A stretch of DNA of 64,000 bases, from positions 62,001 to 126,000 of the forward strand of contig NZ_JAHRVA010000003.1 in assembly GCF_019100495.1 (NCBI RefSeq), in the 5' to 3' direction. The position numbers were made by a program, and so were the translations under genes. Shown here one piece after another: positions 32,655 to 41,334 of the stretch. Each line of letters starts with the position of its first letter. Position 1 is the stretch's first letter. Under the pieces are notes generated by a model. The model had not been told where the DNA came from and did not search any database. It saw only the letters and a list, made by a program, of their open reading frames with translations. This stretch comes from Falsochrobactrum tianjinense (lineage in GTDB: Bacteria > Pseudomonadota > Alphaproteobacteria > Rhizobiales > Rhizobiaceae).

Positions 32655-34835
32655 TTAAATGGGGTGGCCTTGTGCAGCCATCGCATTGCGCAATCCCTCT
32701 GCCACATCCACGGGACGGGTGCAGGCTACGGCTTCCAGCACTTTGGAAATGCTCGGCGAGGCCTCGCTCCCATGCACTCTGGCCACGGGCTGATCCAGCC
32801 AGTCGAAACAACGGTTCTGGATTTCACTTGCGAGCATTCCGCCATAAGAAGTGCCAATGGCTCCTTGCTCTACGATCAGTACATTGCCGGTTTTGCGAAT
32901 AGAGGCTTCGATTGTCTCCCAATCGATGCTGGCGCGATCAAGAGAGCGCAGGTCGATAACCTCCGCATCTATCCCCAGTTCCTGAACCTGTTCGATTGCT
33001 ACATGCACCATGTTCAGATAGCTGAGAACGGTGAGCCTGCTGCCTTCCCGCAATATCTTTGCCTTGCCCAGCTCAATATAATAATCGAAATCCTCAACGG
33101 GTGCCGGACCACTCGACGTATACAGATCGATATGCTCGATCACGAGAACCGGATCTTCGCATTGCAAGGCGGCATTCATCAGGCCGACATAATCGAATGG
33201 CGAGGAGGGGGCAATGATACGCCAGCCGGGCGACGTTGCAAAAATTCCCGCCGGGTCCATGAGATGTTGTGAACCGTAACCCGAGCCCATTGCGACTTTG
33301 GTGCGCAGAACCAGAGGAACATTTATATCGCCGCCAAACATGTGGCGGGCTTTGCCTATCTGGTTAAATATCTGATCGGCAGCAACCCACATAAAGTCGG
33401 GATACATAAATTCGACGACTGGTCGCACACGACCATCCATGGCCATGCCGCCCCCAACGCCCGTAAAAGCGTTTTCGCTGATCGGTGTACCGAGCACCCG
33501 GTCGGGGAACAAGGCAGCCAGATCGCGCGTTGCGCCATTCGTCCCCCCCTTGAGGCGGTGAATATCTTCGCCCAGCACTACGATGCGTTCATCTTTCTCC
33601 ATTCGACGGCGCATGACCGATGAAACGGCATCGATGAATTTGCCTTGTGTGACCTGACCTTCAAACTGTTCCAGCTCGGTGAAGCGCAAATCTTTGAATT
33701 CAGAAAGATCGCCACGCACACCAAAGTCGCGGAAGCTTTCCTCTGGCCATAGTGCGGGGATAATCCGTTTCTTGCCATCGATGGTTTCAAGCAGTTCGGC
33801 AGAAACCTCTTCCATCAGTTGCTGTGCACGCTGGCGCAGGCCTGCAACTGCCGCTTCGCTGAGTATCTGGCGTTCCAGAAGCTCACGCGCCAAGCGCTCC
33901 AACGGATCGCGCTGCCGCCATTCTGCTTCTTCCGCTTTGTCGCGATACCCGAAGGCCGATCCAGGCAGCGGTCCGTTCTGATGGAAGTATCGATATACAT
34001 CGGCTTCGATAATGGTCGGGCCATTCCCATTTCGCATGTGGGCAATGGCTTCTTCGCTTGCAAGCATCACTGCCAGCGGGTCCATCCCGTCCACTTTCCA
34101 GGCTGGAATATTGAAGCCCAGTCCCCGAGCCGATAAACGCGGCTCGGCAGTCACTTCATCAATATGAGTGGATACGGCATAGCGATTGTTCTCAATGAAG
34201 AAGCAGAGAGGCAGTTTCCACGCGGCTGCGAGGTTCATCGTCTCCAGAACAGAGCCGATATTGGTTGCTCCATCGCCAAAATAGGTAAAAACCACATCTC
34301 CCGCACCGGCTCTTTTATGCGCCCATGCTGCACCGGCTGCGAGCGGGACACCACCGCCTACAATAGCATTGGTGCCTAAATTTCCGGCTTCGGCCCAGCG
34401 CAGATGCATTGATCCCCCGCGCCCTTTACAAAATCCCTGTGCCAATCCCATGATCTCGGCAAGTGACCTTTGTGCAAGGGCGTGGACCCCGGTTGAAAAC
34501 CGGGATTCCACGAGCATCCCGTCGGGTTCAACATAGGAAATGGATTTCGCAAGAAACTGATGGTGCGCTCTATGGGAGCCGTTGACCTGATCTGTGGCGC
34601 GCAGCAGACTTGCGGATCCGACGGCCCCGCCTTCCTGCCCGATTGCCGAGTGGGCAGGACCATGGACAAGCCCGCTTCCGGCAAGTTCCAGCACTTTTTC
34701 CTCAAAAGCCCGGATCAGATGGGCAGATACCAGCATGGATTGCAGTTTGAGAGGGTCAGCACTTGCCCAGTCATCGCCAGTGGTGGTGAGTTCAAGCCAC
34801 TGATTGGCTGGATCAAGCTTTGTGAAATCAGGCAT
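32655..34835 (-). CDS. Fused E1 alpha/beta 2-oxoacid dehydrogenase (TPP-dependent)
   Basis: 726 residues from ATG 34835 preceded by GCTGGGAGGTTAT. Residues 1-330 are an E1-alpha (FFGDGATNIGS with the TPP GDG at 187-189 and NN at 216-217); residues 400-726 are an E1-beta (VVLGEDIHRLKGG, PISENAFTGVGGGMAMDG). Fused alpha/beta E1s occur in acetoin- and branched-chain-type complexes. The substrate would be a 2-oxo acid formed by one of the nearby aminotransferases, giving an acyl-CoA via the E2. A linker of about 70 residues joins the halves. Confidence 0.9.
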   Translation of the reverse strand: MPDFTKLDPANQWLELTTTGDDWASADPLKLQSMLVSAHLIRAFEEKVLELAGSGLVHGPAHSAIGQEGGAVGSASLLRATDQVNGSHRAHHQFLAKSISYVEPDGMLVESRFSTGVHALAQRSLAEIMGLAQGFCKGRGGSMHLRWAEAGNLGTNAIVGGGVPLAAGAAWAHKRAGAGDVVFTYFGDGATNIGSVLETMNLAAAWKLPLCFFIENNRYAVSTHIDEVTAEPRLSARGLGFNIPAWKVDGMDPLAVMLASEEAIAHMRNGNGPTIIEADVYRYFHQNGPLPGSAFGYRDKAEEAEWRQRDPLERLARELLERQILSEAAVAGLRQRAQQLMEEVSAELLETIDGKKRIIPALWPEESFRDFGVRGDLSEFKDLRFTELEQFEGQVTQGKFIDAVSSVMRRRMEKDERIVVLGEDIHRLKGGTNGATRDLAALFPDRVLGTPISENAFTGVGGGMAMDGRVRPVVEFMYPDFMWVAADQIFNQIGKARHMFGGDINVPLVLRTKVAMGSGYGSQHLMDPAGIFATSPGWRIIAPSSPFDYVGLMNAALQCEDPVLVIEHIDLYTSSGPAPVEDFDYYIELGKAKILREGSRLTVLSYLNMVHVAIEQVQELGIDAEVIDLRSLDRASIDWETIEASIRKTGNVLIVEQGAIGTSYGGMLASEIQNRCFDWLDQPVARVHGSEASPSISKVLEAVACTRPVDVAEGLRNAMAAQGHPI

Positions 34836-34896
34836 ATAACCTCCCAGCCCAAAATTCTTTAACGCATGCGAGCGGTGTGCTCGCAACGTTCTCATA

Positions 34897-34906
34897 TTGG
34901 ATACAT
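34897..34906 (-). promoter_or_regulatory. Regulon motif copy ATGTATCCAA upstream of the E1-E2 operon (site 2)
   Basis: On the plus strand TTGGATACAT, on the minus strand ATGTATCCAA, differing at one base from the consensus, 61 bases upstream of the E1 start. Together with the exact copy at 35058 it flanks the E1 promoter region. AT-rich 34836-35134 shows no other gene. Confidence 0.4.
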
Positions 34907-35057
34907 TTCATGAAATTTATCTGTTGGCAAGTAGGAAGCCTGATTTTGAATGCCGCGTATACCCTAGCTTTTTTCTAGAAAAAATATTGTTAATCATATA
35001 GTTAATATAATTAATGGCGGATAATAGTTTTCTGCGTTTAGTGCGAAGATAGAATAA

Positions 35058-35067
35058 TTGTATCCAA
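35058..35067 (+). promoter_or_regulatory. Regulon motif copy TTGTATCCAA (site 3)
   Basis: Exact TTGTATCCAA between the GntR gene (35135) and E1 (34835). Either regulates E1-E2 or lies in the GntR 3' flank; with the copy at 34897 it suggests a two-site arrangement about 160 bases apart. Confidence 0.4.
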
Positions 35068-35134
35068 ATGATTATTCAGCGACCAAAGCGCAGGCCGAAG
35101 GAGGCTTCCTGCTCATCTCCGGCCCGGCCAGGAA

Positions 35135-35809
35135 TTACTCATGGAGAAGATTGTCAATGCCCGCGAGAATGAGTTCGCTGGCATCCGTTATGTCCTTGGC
35201 GATGGCCGCTTCGGCTGCTTCCATATCGCGCGCCTCGATCGCTTTCATCACAGCATAGTGGTCATCGATCATCAAGCGCCCGCCATATTCATAGACGCCT
35301 GCGATAAGGGGACCCATCTGGAGCCACAGTGTTGCGAGGATGGATGCGAGTGCTGGCATTTGCGCTATTTCGGCAAAGAACGAATGAAAAAGTTGATTGC
35401 ATTCAAGCGCATCCTGCCAGCGCTGTTCTTTCAAGGCGACCTCGTTTTGATCAACAAGTGACCACAAATGAGCAATGTCCTCCGTGGTGGCTTTCTCGGC
35501 CGCCCGTCGAACAGCCAAGCCTTCCAGCCTTACGCGGATATCGCGAATTTCGCAGTATCGCTCAGATGTAAGTATAGGAACGCGCACCTCGCGCGGGGTT
35601 TTTTGAATGAGTGCCTGGTCCTGGATAAGGCGCAGTATCGCGTCCCGGACCGGGGTGACTGAAGTCCCTAGTGAAGAAGATAATTCACGGATGGTCAGGC
35701 GCGTTCCTGGGGGAAACTTGCCCCGCATCAGCGCCTCCGAGAGTCTTCGGTAAACGGTGTCGCCCAGGTTCTCGTGCTCAACAGTTTGTAATTCCATAAT
35801 ATTATGCAT
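35135..35809 (-). CDS. GntR-family regulator (FCD domain)
   Basis: 224 residues from ATG 35809, preceded by TGGAGAGGCCGA; longer in-frame readings lack such a site. Winged helix (about 15-75, GKFPPGTRLTIRELSSSLGTSVTPVRDAILRLIQ) and FCD domain (LECNQLFHSFFAEIAQ). It lies just upstream of and co-directional with the E1-E2 operon, whose promoter contains the regulon motif, making it the first candidate regulator. A palindrome TGATGCATCA (35867-35876) in its own upstream region may be the autoregulatory operator. Confidence 0.9.
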   Translation of the reverse strand: MHNIMELQTVEHENLGDTVYRRLSEALMRGKFPPGTRLTIRELSSSLGTSVTPVRDAILRLIQDQALIQKTPREVRVPILTSERYCEIRDIRVRLEGLAVRRAAEKATTEDIAHLWSLVDQNEVALKEQRWQDALECNQLFHSFFAEIAQMPALASILATLWLQMGPLIAGVYEYGGRLMIDDHYAVMKAIEARDMEAAEAAIAKDITDASELILAGIDNLLHE

Positions 35810-35866
35810 TCGGCCTCTCCAGAAAACATGCGCCACAGCCATAATTTACCACGTTCAAAGAAAATA

Positions 35867-35876
35867 TGATGCATCA
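35867..35876 (-). promoter_or_regulatory. Palindrome upstream of the GntR gene
   Basis: TGATGCATCA is a perfect 10-base palindrome 58 bases upstream of the GntR start, in the region shared with the divergent aminotransferase at 36037. Candidate autoregulatory site; its sequence differs from the TTGTATCCAA motif. Confidence 0.3.
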
Positions 35877-35995
35877 AACATGTTGCATGGCAGCTAATTT
35901 ATATGTAGCGTTATCTCAATGACGGCCAGCTTCCCTAAGCTCCGGCGTCGAAGGGGTAAAGTGTCTCTTTAAAAACTGGTGTTTTCTTAATTTGA

Positions 35996-36012
35996 GGCCG
36001 ACTCAATCGGCC
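35996..36012 (+). other. Leader hairpin before the class III aminotransferase
   Basis: GGCCGA (35996-36001) pairs with TCGGCC (36007-36012) around CTCAA, 25 bases before the ATG at 36037. The SD GAGGG follows the hairpin. It may shield or expose the ribosome site; its role is unproven. Confidence 0.35.
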
Positions 36013-36036
36013 CTGTCGTACTGAGGGTAAATACTG

Positions 36037-37410
36037 ATGACAACACAGCCTAATTCCGTAGAAGCGCGTGACATAGCCTATCATTTTCATTCTAATACGA
36101 ACGCTCGTCGCCACGAAGAGATCGGTCCTATCGTTATTGAAAAAGGGGACGGCATTTATGTCGAAGACAATAATGGCAAGCGTTATGTAGAAGCCATGGC
36201 GGGCCTGTGGAGTGTCGGGGTGGGCTTCTCTGAGCCTCGTCTCGCGGAAGCTGCATATAAGCAGATGCTAAAGCTTCCTTACTCGCATACTTTCACGCAT
36301 CGTTCGCATCAGCCGATTATCGAGCTTGCTGAAAAGCTGATAAGCCTTGCACCGGTTCCGATGAGCAAGGCCTACTTTACGAATTCGGGCTCGGAAGCCA
36401 ACGATACAATCATCAAGATGCTGTGGTTCCGCTCGAATGCTATGGGGCAACCCCAGCGTACCAAAATCATTGGCCGCAAGCGTGGCTATCATGGTGTGAC
36501 GATTGCATCGGCCAGTGCCACGGGCCTTCCGGTCAATCATAACTCCTTTAATCTGCCGCTTCCCGGCTTCTTGCATACAGCCTGCCCGCATTATTATCGC
36601 GAAGCCTTGCCTGGCGAGACTGTCGATGAGTTCACAACGCGTCTGGCGCAGGAACTGGAAGATATGATCCTGGCCGAAGGCCCGGAAACGATCGCGGCAT
36701 TTATCGGCGAGCCGGTGATGGGAGCTGGCGGCGTCGTTGTGCCCCCAGAAGGATACTGGGAGAAGATTCAGGCCGTTCTTCAGAAATATGATATCCTGCT
36801 GATTGCCGACGAAGTGATCTGCGGATTTGGACGGACCGGCAATATGTTTGGCTCCCAAACCTTCAATATCAAACCCGATATCATGACCTTGTCCAAGCAG
36901 ATTTCATCATCTTATCTGCCGATATCAGCTTTTATGTTCAATGATAAAGTCTATGAGCCTGTTGCGGATGAAAGTGCGCGCCTTGGTGTGTTCGGACATG
37001 GATACACCGGCTCGGGCCATCCGGTTGCTGCCGCCGTCGCTGTGGAAAATCTCAAGATCATTGAAGAGCGCGATCTGGTGGCTAACGCTCGCGATACCGG
37101 CGCTTATTTGCAAAAGCGCCTTGGCGAACTGGCAGACCACCCATTGGTTGGCGAGGTACGTGGAGTTGGCCTCATTGCAGCGGTGGAACTGGTAGGCGAC
37201 AAGGCAACCAAGGAACCTTACGAAAAAGCAGGAACATTGGGCGGGATAGCGAATGCTGCCATGTTCAATAATGGTGTTATCACCCGCAATATGGGTGATG
37301 CACTTGCTTTCTGTCCTCCCCTGATTATCACGCCAGAACAGGTGGATAGCGTTGTCGCAGCCACCAGGAAATCACTTGATGAAACTCTGGTTGCAATAAA
37401 GCGCGCCTGA
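36037..37410 (+). CDS. Class III omega-aminotransferase
   Basis: 457 residues. PLP Lys-287 (MTLSKQ), Asp-258 in LLIADEVICGFGRTG, phosphate-binding SGSEAND (about 118-124), and a substrate-tunnel Trp-58 in GLWSVG. The sequence closely resembles, from memory, the (S)-selective omega-transaminase of Ochrobactrum anthropi, but differs in many surface positions, so a paralogue. Members move amino groups from omega-amino acids or amines to pyruvate. It stands between the GntR regulator and the importer operon, fits a shared pathway with the class IV enzyme, and is followed by a hairpin at 37433. Confidence 0.92.
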   Translation: MTTQPNSVEARDIAYHFHSNTNARRHEEIGPIVIEKGDGIYVEDNNGKRYVEAMAGLWSVGVGFSEPRLAEAAYKQMLKLPYSHTFTHRSHQPIIELAEKLISLAPVPMSKAYFTNSGSEANDTIIKMLWFRSNAMGQPQRTKIIGRKRGYHGVTIASASATGLPVNHNSFNLPLPGFLHTACPHYYREALPGETVDEFTTRLAQELEDMILAEGPETIAAFIGEPVMGAGGVVVPPEGYWEKIQAVLQKYDILLIADEVICGFGRTGNMFGSQTFNIKPDIMTLSKQISSSYLPISAFMFNDKVYEPVADESARLGVFGHGYTGSGHPVAAAVAVENLKIIEERDLVANARDTGAYLQKRLGELADHPLVGEVRGVGLIAAVELVGDKATKEPYEKAGTLGGIANAAMFNNGVITRNMGDALAFCPPLIITPEQVDSVVAATRKSLDETLVAIKRA

Positions 37411-37432
37411 TACAGGCGGCGCATGAACTATT

Positions 37433-37462
37433 CCGCGTCGGATCGTTTTCGAGTCGACGCGG
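37433..37462 (+). terminator. Stem-loop downstream of the class III aminotransferase
   Basis: CCGCGTCG (37433-37440) pairs with CGACGCGG (37455-37462) with an inner TCG/CGA pairing around TTTT. Probable terminator; the following sequence is CTTAAAGC, no long T-run. Confidence 0.55.
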
Positions 37463-37475
37463 CTTAAAGCAATAA

Positions 37476-37485
37476 ATGGATACAA
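37476..37485 (-). promoter_or_regulatory. Regulon motif copy TTGTATCCAT (site 4)
   Basis: Plus strand ATGGATACAA, minus strand TTGTATCCAT; one mismatch to the consensus. It precedes the exact copy at 37538 by about 60 bases, so the importer operon has a two-site upstream region like E1-E2. Confidence 0.4.
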
Positions 37486-37537
37486 TCATTCAATTTTATT
37501 CAATATAATCAGCTAATTTAGCAGAAAAGAGATATTT

Positions 37538-37547
37538 TTGTATCCAA
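37538..37547 (+). promoter_or_regulatory. Regulon motif copy TTGTATCCAA (site 5) with adjacent promoter
   Basis: Exact motif 4 bases before TTGACA (37552-37557), then 16 bases to TAAACT (37574-37579). The motif sits just upstream of the -35 of the promoter for the TorT-like/ABC/HyuAB operon. Confidence 0.5.
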
Positions 37548-37632
37548 CTTATTGACAGGTCGGTGGCGTCATATAAACTTTGCATGAATAACAAGGCGTA
37601 GTTGCCGCATAATCAAATCCGTAGAGGGCAGA

Positions 37633-38727
37633 ATGGGAGTTCGTCTGACTATGACTCTAAAAAATATGTACGGTTCGTCTTTGTTGGCGATTGCGATCTC
37701 ATTATCCGCAGTTGCAGGTGCGGCAGCGCAGACCGCTGATGCATGGACGTTCAAAATCCAGTCGGCAAAAGACGGCGATCTGAATGCAGTCTCAGAAATC
37801 GAGTATGCGCCCCTTGAGAAGGCGGAGAAGGCCTGGAATCTTTGTGTGTTGTATCCACACATTCAGGATGGATATTGGGTTTCTGTGAACTACGGCATGG
37901 TGGAAGAAGCGAAGCGCTTGGGCGTTAATCTCACAATATACCAGGCGGGCGGTTATACATCTCTTCCTAAGCAGATTTCACAATATGACGACTGCGTTGC
38001 ATCCGGTGCCGATGCTATCCTGATTTCGCCGATTTCCGAGGCGGGAGTTGCCGCGAAAATCACGGAAGGCATGAACAAGGGCATTGTTAACGTTGCCGTC
38101 GCAAATCCTATTCTTGAAACGCCGATAACCGCTCGCGTTACCCCTGATTTCTATCAGAAGGGTTATCAAACCGGCGAGTATGCGAAGAAAACACTTGGTG
38201 ACAAGCAGGCTAAAGCTGTCGGGTTTCCGGGGCCGCAGGGCTCCGGTTGGGCGGAGACCTATATGAGTGGTTTCCGCGATTCCGTCAAAGACAGCAATAT
38301 TCAGCTCTTGGCGGAACAGTTTGGCGAAGCCAGCGTCCCTGCCCAGTTGCGACTGGTTGAAGACGCCCTGCAAACTTATCCGGAGATGAATGTTATCTGG
38401 GGTGGAGCGCCGACAGCGGAAGCCGCAATTGGTGCGGTGGAAGATGCAGGGCGTGACGATGTTATGATCGTCTCGTCTTATGAGAACCAGACCATGCTCG
38501 ACTCTGTCAGCACTGGGGAGGTTTTGGCTTTCGCGACCGAATATCCGGTTATGATGGGACGTATCGGCGTTGATCTGGCGGTTCGTGCGCTTGAGAAGAA
38601 GCCGCATGAAAAGGTGCTGCTTGTTTCTCCGGGCATCGTAACAAAAGACAATATTGAAACATTGGATAAGACGCAGATTTTTGCGCCAGCCGGTACGCGC
38701 CCTGTGTTTTCTGTCAGCACAGAATAA
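37633..38727 (+). CDS. TorT-like periplasmic binding protein
   Basis: 364 residues with signal peptide (hydrophobic stretch about 17-33, cut near AAA-QT) and a type I periplasmic binding fold. The sequence CVLYPHIQDGYWVSVNYGMVEEAKRLG followed by YQAGGYTSLPKQISQYDDCVASGADAILISPIS is the TorT pattern; E. coli TorT binds TMAO for the TorS kinase. Here no kinase is present; instead an RbsA-type ATPase and two RbsC-type permeases follow, so it acts as an ABC binding protein. The ligand is unknown, but small amines or sugar-like compounds are possible. The alternative start at 37651 (MTLKN) is not excluded. Confidence 0.85.
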   Translation: MGVRLTMTLKNMYGSSLLAIAISLSAVAGAAAQTADAWTFKIQSAKDGDLNAVSEIEYAPLEKAEKAWNLCVLYPHIQDGYWVSVNYGMVEEAKRLGVNLTIYQAGGYTSLPKQISQYDDCVASGADAILISPISEAGVAAKITEGMNKGIVNVAVANPILETPITARVTPDFYQKGYQTGEYAKKTLGDKQAKAVGFPGPQGSGWAETYMSGFRDSVKDSNIQLLAEQFGEASVPAQLRLVEDALQTYPEMNVIWGGAPTAEAAIGAVEDAGRDDVMIVSSYENQTMLDSVSTGEVLAFATEYPVMMGRIGVDLAVRALEKKPHEKVLLVSPGIVTKDNIETLDKTQIFAPAGTRPVFSVSTE

Positions 38728-38774
38728 GTCAATGACCTTCCAGACAGTATAGTTCTTCACGAATACAACTCCAT

Positions 38775-38794
38775 CCGGCCTCGATTGAGGCCGG
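38775..38794 (+). repeat. Stem-loop between binding-protein and ATPase genes
   Basis: CCGGCCTC (38775-38782), loop GATT, GAGGCCGG (38787-38794): a perfect 8-bp stem 47 bases after the binding-protein stop and 25 bases before the ATPase start. Such hairpins usually raise binding-protein mRNA over the membrane subunits. It also makes an alternative ATPase start at 38796 (immediately after the stem) unlikely. Confidence 0.6.
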
Positions 38795-38819
38795 CATGGG
38801 ATCGTTGATCGGAATAAAC

Positions 38820-40325
38820 ATGCTTTACATTAAAGGGCTTACAAAGAAATTCCGTAACATCGTCGCGCTGGACGACATGGAATTCCATTTGAAGCCGGGT
38901 GAGATTCATGCGCTTTTGGGTGAGAATGGCGCAGGAAAATCAACACTTATCAATCTGATTGTAGGGACTTTTGAACCCTCGGCAGGCGAGTTAATTCTCA
39001 ACGGCCAATCACATGCCAGAATGAACCCATCATTGGCGCGTGCACAGGGCATCGCCTCGGTGTTTCAGGAATTTAGTCTGGTTCCGGACCTGACCGTGCT
39101 GGAAAATCTGTTTCTGGCGCGAGAAATGACGGCGAAGCTTTTCTTGAAAAAGTCGGCCATGCGTGCGCAAGCGCAAGCGTTGCTGGACAGCCTCGATTTC
39201 CATGTTCCTCTCGATGCGCTGGTCGGACAGTTGTCACGTGCGCAAAAGCAGATGGTTGAGATTGCGAAGGCGCTGCGCCTTGAACCGAAGGTCCTCATTC
39301 TCGATGAACCCACGGCATCGCTGACCGACGGGGAGGCAGAGAAACTGTTCCGCGCCATTCGCCGTTTGAAGGAAAGAGGCGTGGGGATAATCTATGTATC
39401 CCATCGTATGGCGGAACTGCGTAATCTTTCTGATCGCGTGACGGTACTACGCGGGGGCAAGTATATCGGCACGGTTACGACCAATGAGATCAGTGATGAA
39501 GGTCTTATCGAGATGATGATTGGCCGTCCCGTTTCCGAGCTTTTTCCCAAAATTTCAGTACAGCCGACAGAAGTGGTTCTCAAGGTTGAAAACCTGTCGA
39601 CTGATAATGGTACGGTGTCTGGTGCCAGTATCTACGCAAGAGCAGGGGAAGTGGTCGGCCTTGCAGGGCTTGTTGGGTGTGGGCGTTCCGAATTGTGCCG
39701 GGCGGTTTTTGGCCTTGAGAAAATGGCTGAAGGAAAAGTGACCCTGAATGGCAAGACCATCAGCCGTCCTGCTCCATCACAGATGCTGGATAATCAGCTC
39801 TGCTATTTTCCGGCAGATCGCGGTGAGGAGGGCCTGGCGCTCATTCGGCCCGCGCGCGAGAATGTGACGATGGCGGGGCTGGATCTGCCGAACGTCTCGT
39901 TTGGTCCTTTCTTCAAGCATAGAAAAGAGCCCGGCATTGCTGCGGCCGCACTCAAGGAACTGGCCCTGAGCCCGCTGGATACTGAAAGGCGTGCACGTTC
40001 CTTTTCTGGCGGCAATCAGCAAAAGATCATGCTGGCGCGTGGCCTGATGAAAGATTTTGACGTCTATATTTTCGATGAGCCGACGGTTGGGATCGATGTG
40101 GGCGCCAAGGCGGACGTCTACCGCTATATCAAGCGCCTGGTGGAAGGCGGAGCCTCCGTCATTGTCTCGACTTCGGAATTACCCGAACTCATCAATCTCT
40201 CCACACGCATTTACGTCATGCATGCAGGCGAAATTGTAGCTGAAATTCAGGAAGATGAAAAAACAGAAGCGAATGTTCTTTCTCATTATTTCGGGAAAAG
40301 TGCCAGTGAGGAATCAAGAGCATGA
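38820..40325 (+). CDS. Sugar-type ABC transporter ATP-binding protein (RbsA-like)
   Basis: 501 residues with two ABC domains: Walker A LLGENGAGKST (about 35-45), degenerate signature QLSRAQKQMVEIAKAL, Walker B LILDEPTASLT; second domain VVGLAGLVGCGRSEL (atypical Walker A), signature FSGGNQQKIMLARGL, DEPTVGIDVGAK. This is the RbsA/MglA/XylG architecture of CUT2 importers. ATG 38820 follows CGGAATAAAC; a start at 38796 overlaps the hairpin. It overlaps the first permease start by 4 bases (40322). Confidence 0.92.
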   Translation: MLYIKGLTKKFRNIVALDDMEFHLKPGEIHALLGENGAGKSTLINLIVGTFEPSAGELILNGQSHARMNPSLARAQGIASVFQEFSLVPDLTVLENLFLAREMTAKLFLKKSAMRAQAQALLDSLDFHVPLDALVGQLSRAQKQMVEIAKALRLEPKVLILDEPTASLTDGEAEKLFRAIRRLKERGVGIIYVSHRMAELRNLSDRVTVLRGGKYIGTVTTNEISDEGLIEMMIGRPVSELFPKISVQPTEVVLKVENLSTDNGTVSGASIYARAGEVVGLAGLVGCGRSELCRAVFGLEKMAEGKVTLNGKTISRPAPSQMLDNQLCYFPADRGEEGLALIRPARENVTMAGLDLPNVSFGPFFKHRKEPGIAAAALKELALSPLDTERRARSFSGGNQQKIMLARGLMKDFDVYIFDEPTVGIDVGAKADVYRYIKRLVEGGASVIVSTSELPELINLSTRIYVMHAGEIVAEIQEDEKTEANVLSHYFGKSASEESRA

Positions 40326-41332
40326 CGGATGCGATTAGCCGACAAACTAACCTTCCTCACGCACTGCACAAGGTCAATCGCTTCGTAGCGAATGGCGGAA
40401 TTGTTCTTGTGTTGCTGGCATTGTCCCTGATCGTGACATCGCTGTTGGAGCCACGATTTCTCAACCGGCTCAACCTCATCAATGTGATGAGAAATTTTTC
40501 ATTTCTTGCCTTGCCGGCACTCGCCCAGATGCTCGTCATGACAACAGGCGGTTTCGATCTTTCAGTCGGTGCGGTCGTGGCCGGTGCAACATTGGTAACA
40601 GCCACCATTATGCTTGTGGTTGGCCCCATGTTTCCGGGTATGGAAATTTATGTAACGCTGATGGCGTTGCTGGCGGTAATTGCCCTTGGTGGGATTGTTG
40701 GCCTGGTCAATGGTTCATTGGTCGCAACCTTTGACATTTCCCCGTTTATGGTCACGCTGGCCACAACTTCGGTTATCATGGGAGCCGCGCTTTATTTTAC
40801 GCAAGGCATTCCTGTTTATGGCGTGTTCGACGGTTTCATCAAGGGTGTCGGCCGCGGACAATTCCTCGGCATCCCTATTGTTATGCTCATTGTCCTGGCT
40901 GTCGCTTTGCTCTGCGTGATTGTCCAGCGTTTTACCGTGTATGGACGCCATATTTATGCGGTTGGCAGCGATCCAAGATCTGCACGTCTTTCGGGCGTTA
41001 AAGTAAAGCGTGTGGTCATATCCACCTATGCACTGGCAAGTGTTCTGGCTGCGGTCACGGGGTTCCTTATGACCTCACGTCTTGGCTCTGGTCAGGCGAT
41101 GATTGGCGGCACACTGGCAATGGAAACTATTGCGGCAGCGGTCATCGGCGGCGTGTCGCTGCGCGGTGGCGTCGGACGTGCTGAACTTGTCGTACTTGCA
41201 GCTCTCTTCCTGACAGTTATCAGCAATGCGATGAACCTGGTTCAGATAGACAGCAAATTTCAAACCTTGATGCTGGGCGCTGTGCTGATCTTCGCGCTGG
41301 GAATGGAACGACTGCTTCAGGTGAGGAATTAA
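40322..41332 (+). CDS. ABC transporter permease (RbsC-like)
   Basis: 336 residues with 8-10 hydrophobic helices and the CUT2 loop AVGSDPRSARLSGVKVKRVVISTYALASVLA (about 215-245). It contains the LSVGAVVAG motif of sugar-type permeases. It overlaps the ATPase stop by ATGA and is 2 bases from the next permease. Two permeases beside one fused ATPase suggest a heterodimeric channel. Confidence 0.92.
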   Translation: MTDAISRQTNLPHALHKVNRFVANGGIVLVLLALSLIVTSLLEPRFLNRLNLINVMRNFSFLALPALAQMLVMTTGGFDLSVGAVVAGATLVTATIMLVVGPMFPGMEIYVTLMALLAVIALGGIVGLVNGSLVATFDISPFMVTLATTSVIMGAALYFTQGIPVYGVFDGFIKGVGRGQFLGIPIVMLIVLAVALLCVIVQRFTVYGRHIYAVGSDPRSARLSGVKVKRVVISTYALASVLAAVTGFLMTSRLGSGQAMIGGTLAMETIAAAVIGGVSLRGGVGRAELVVLAALFLTVISNAMNLVQIDSKFQTLMLGAVLIFALGMERLLQVRN

Positions 41333-41334
41333 TC

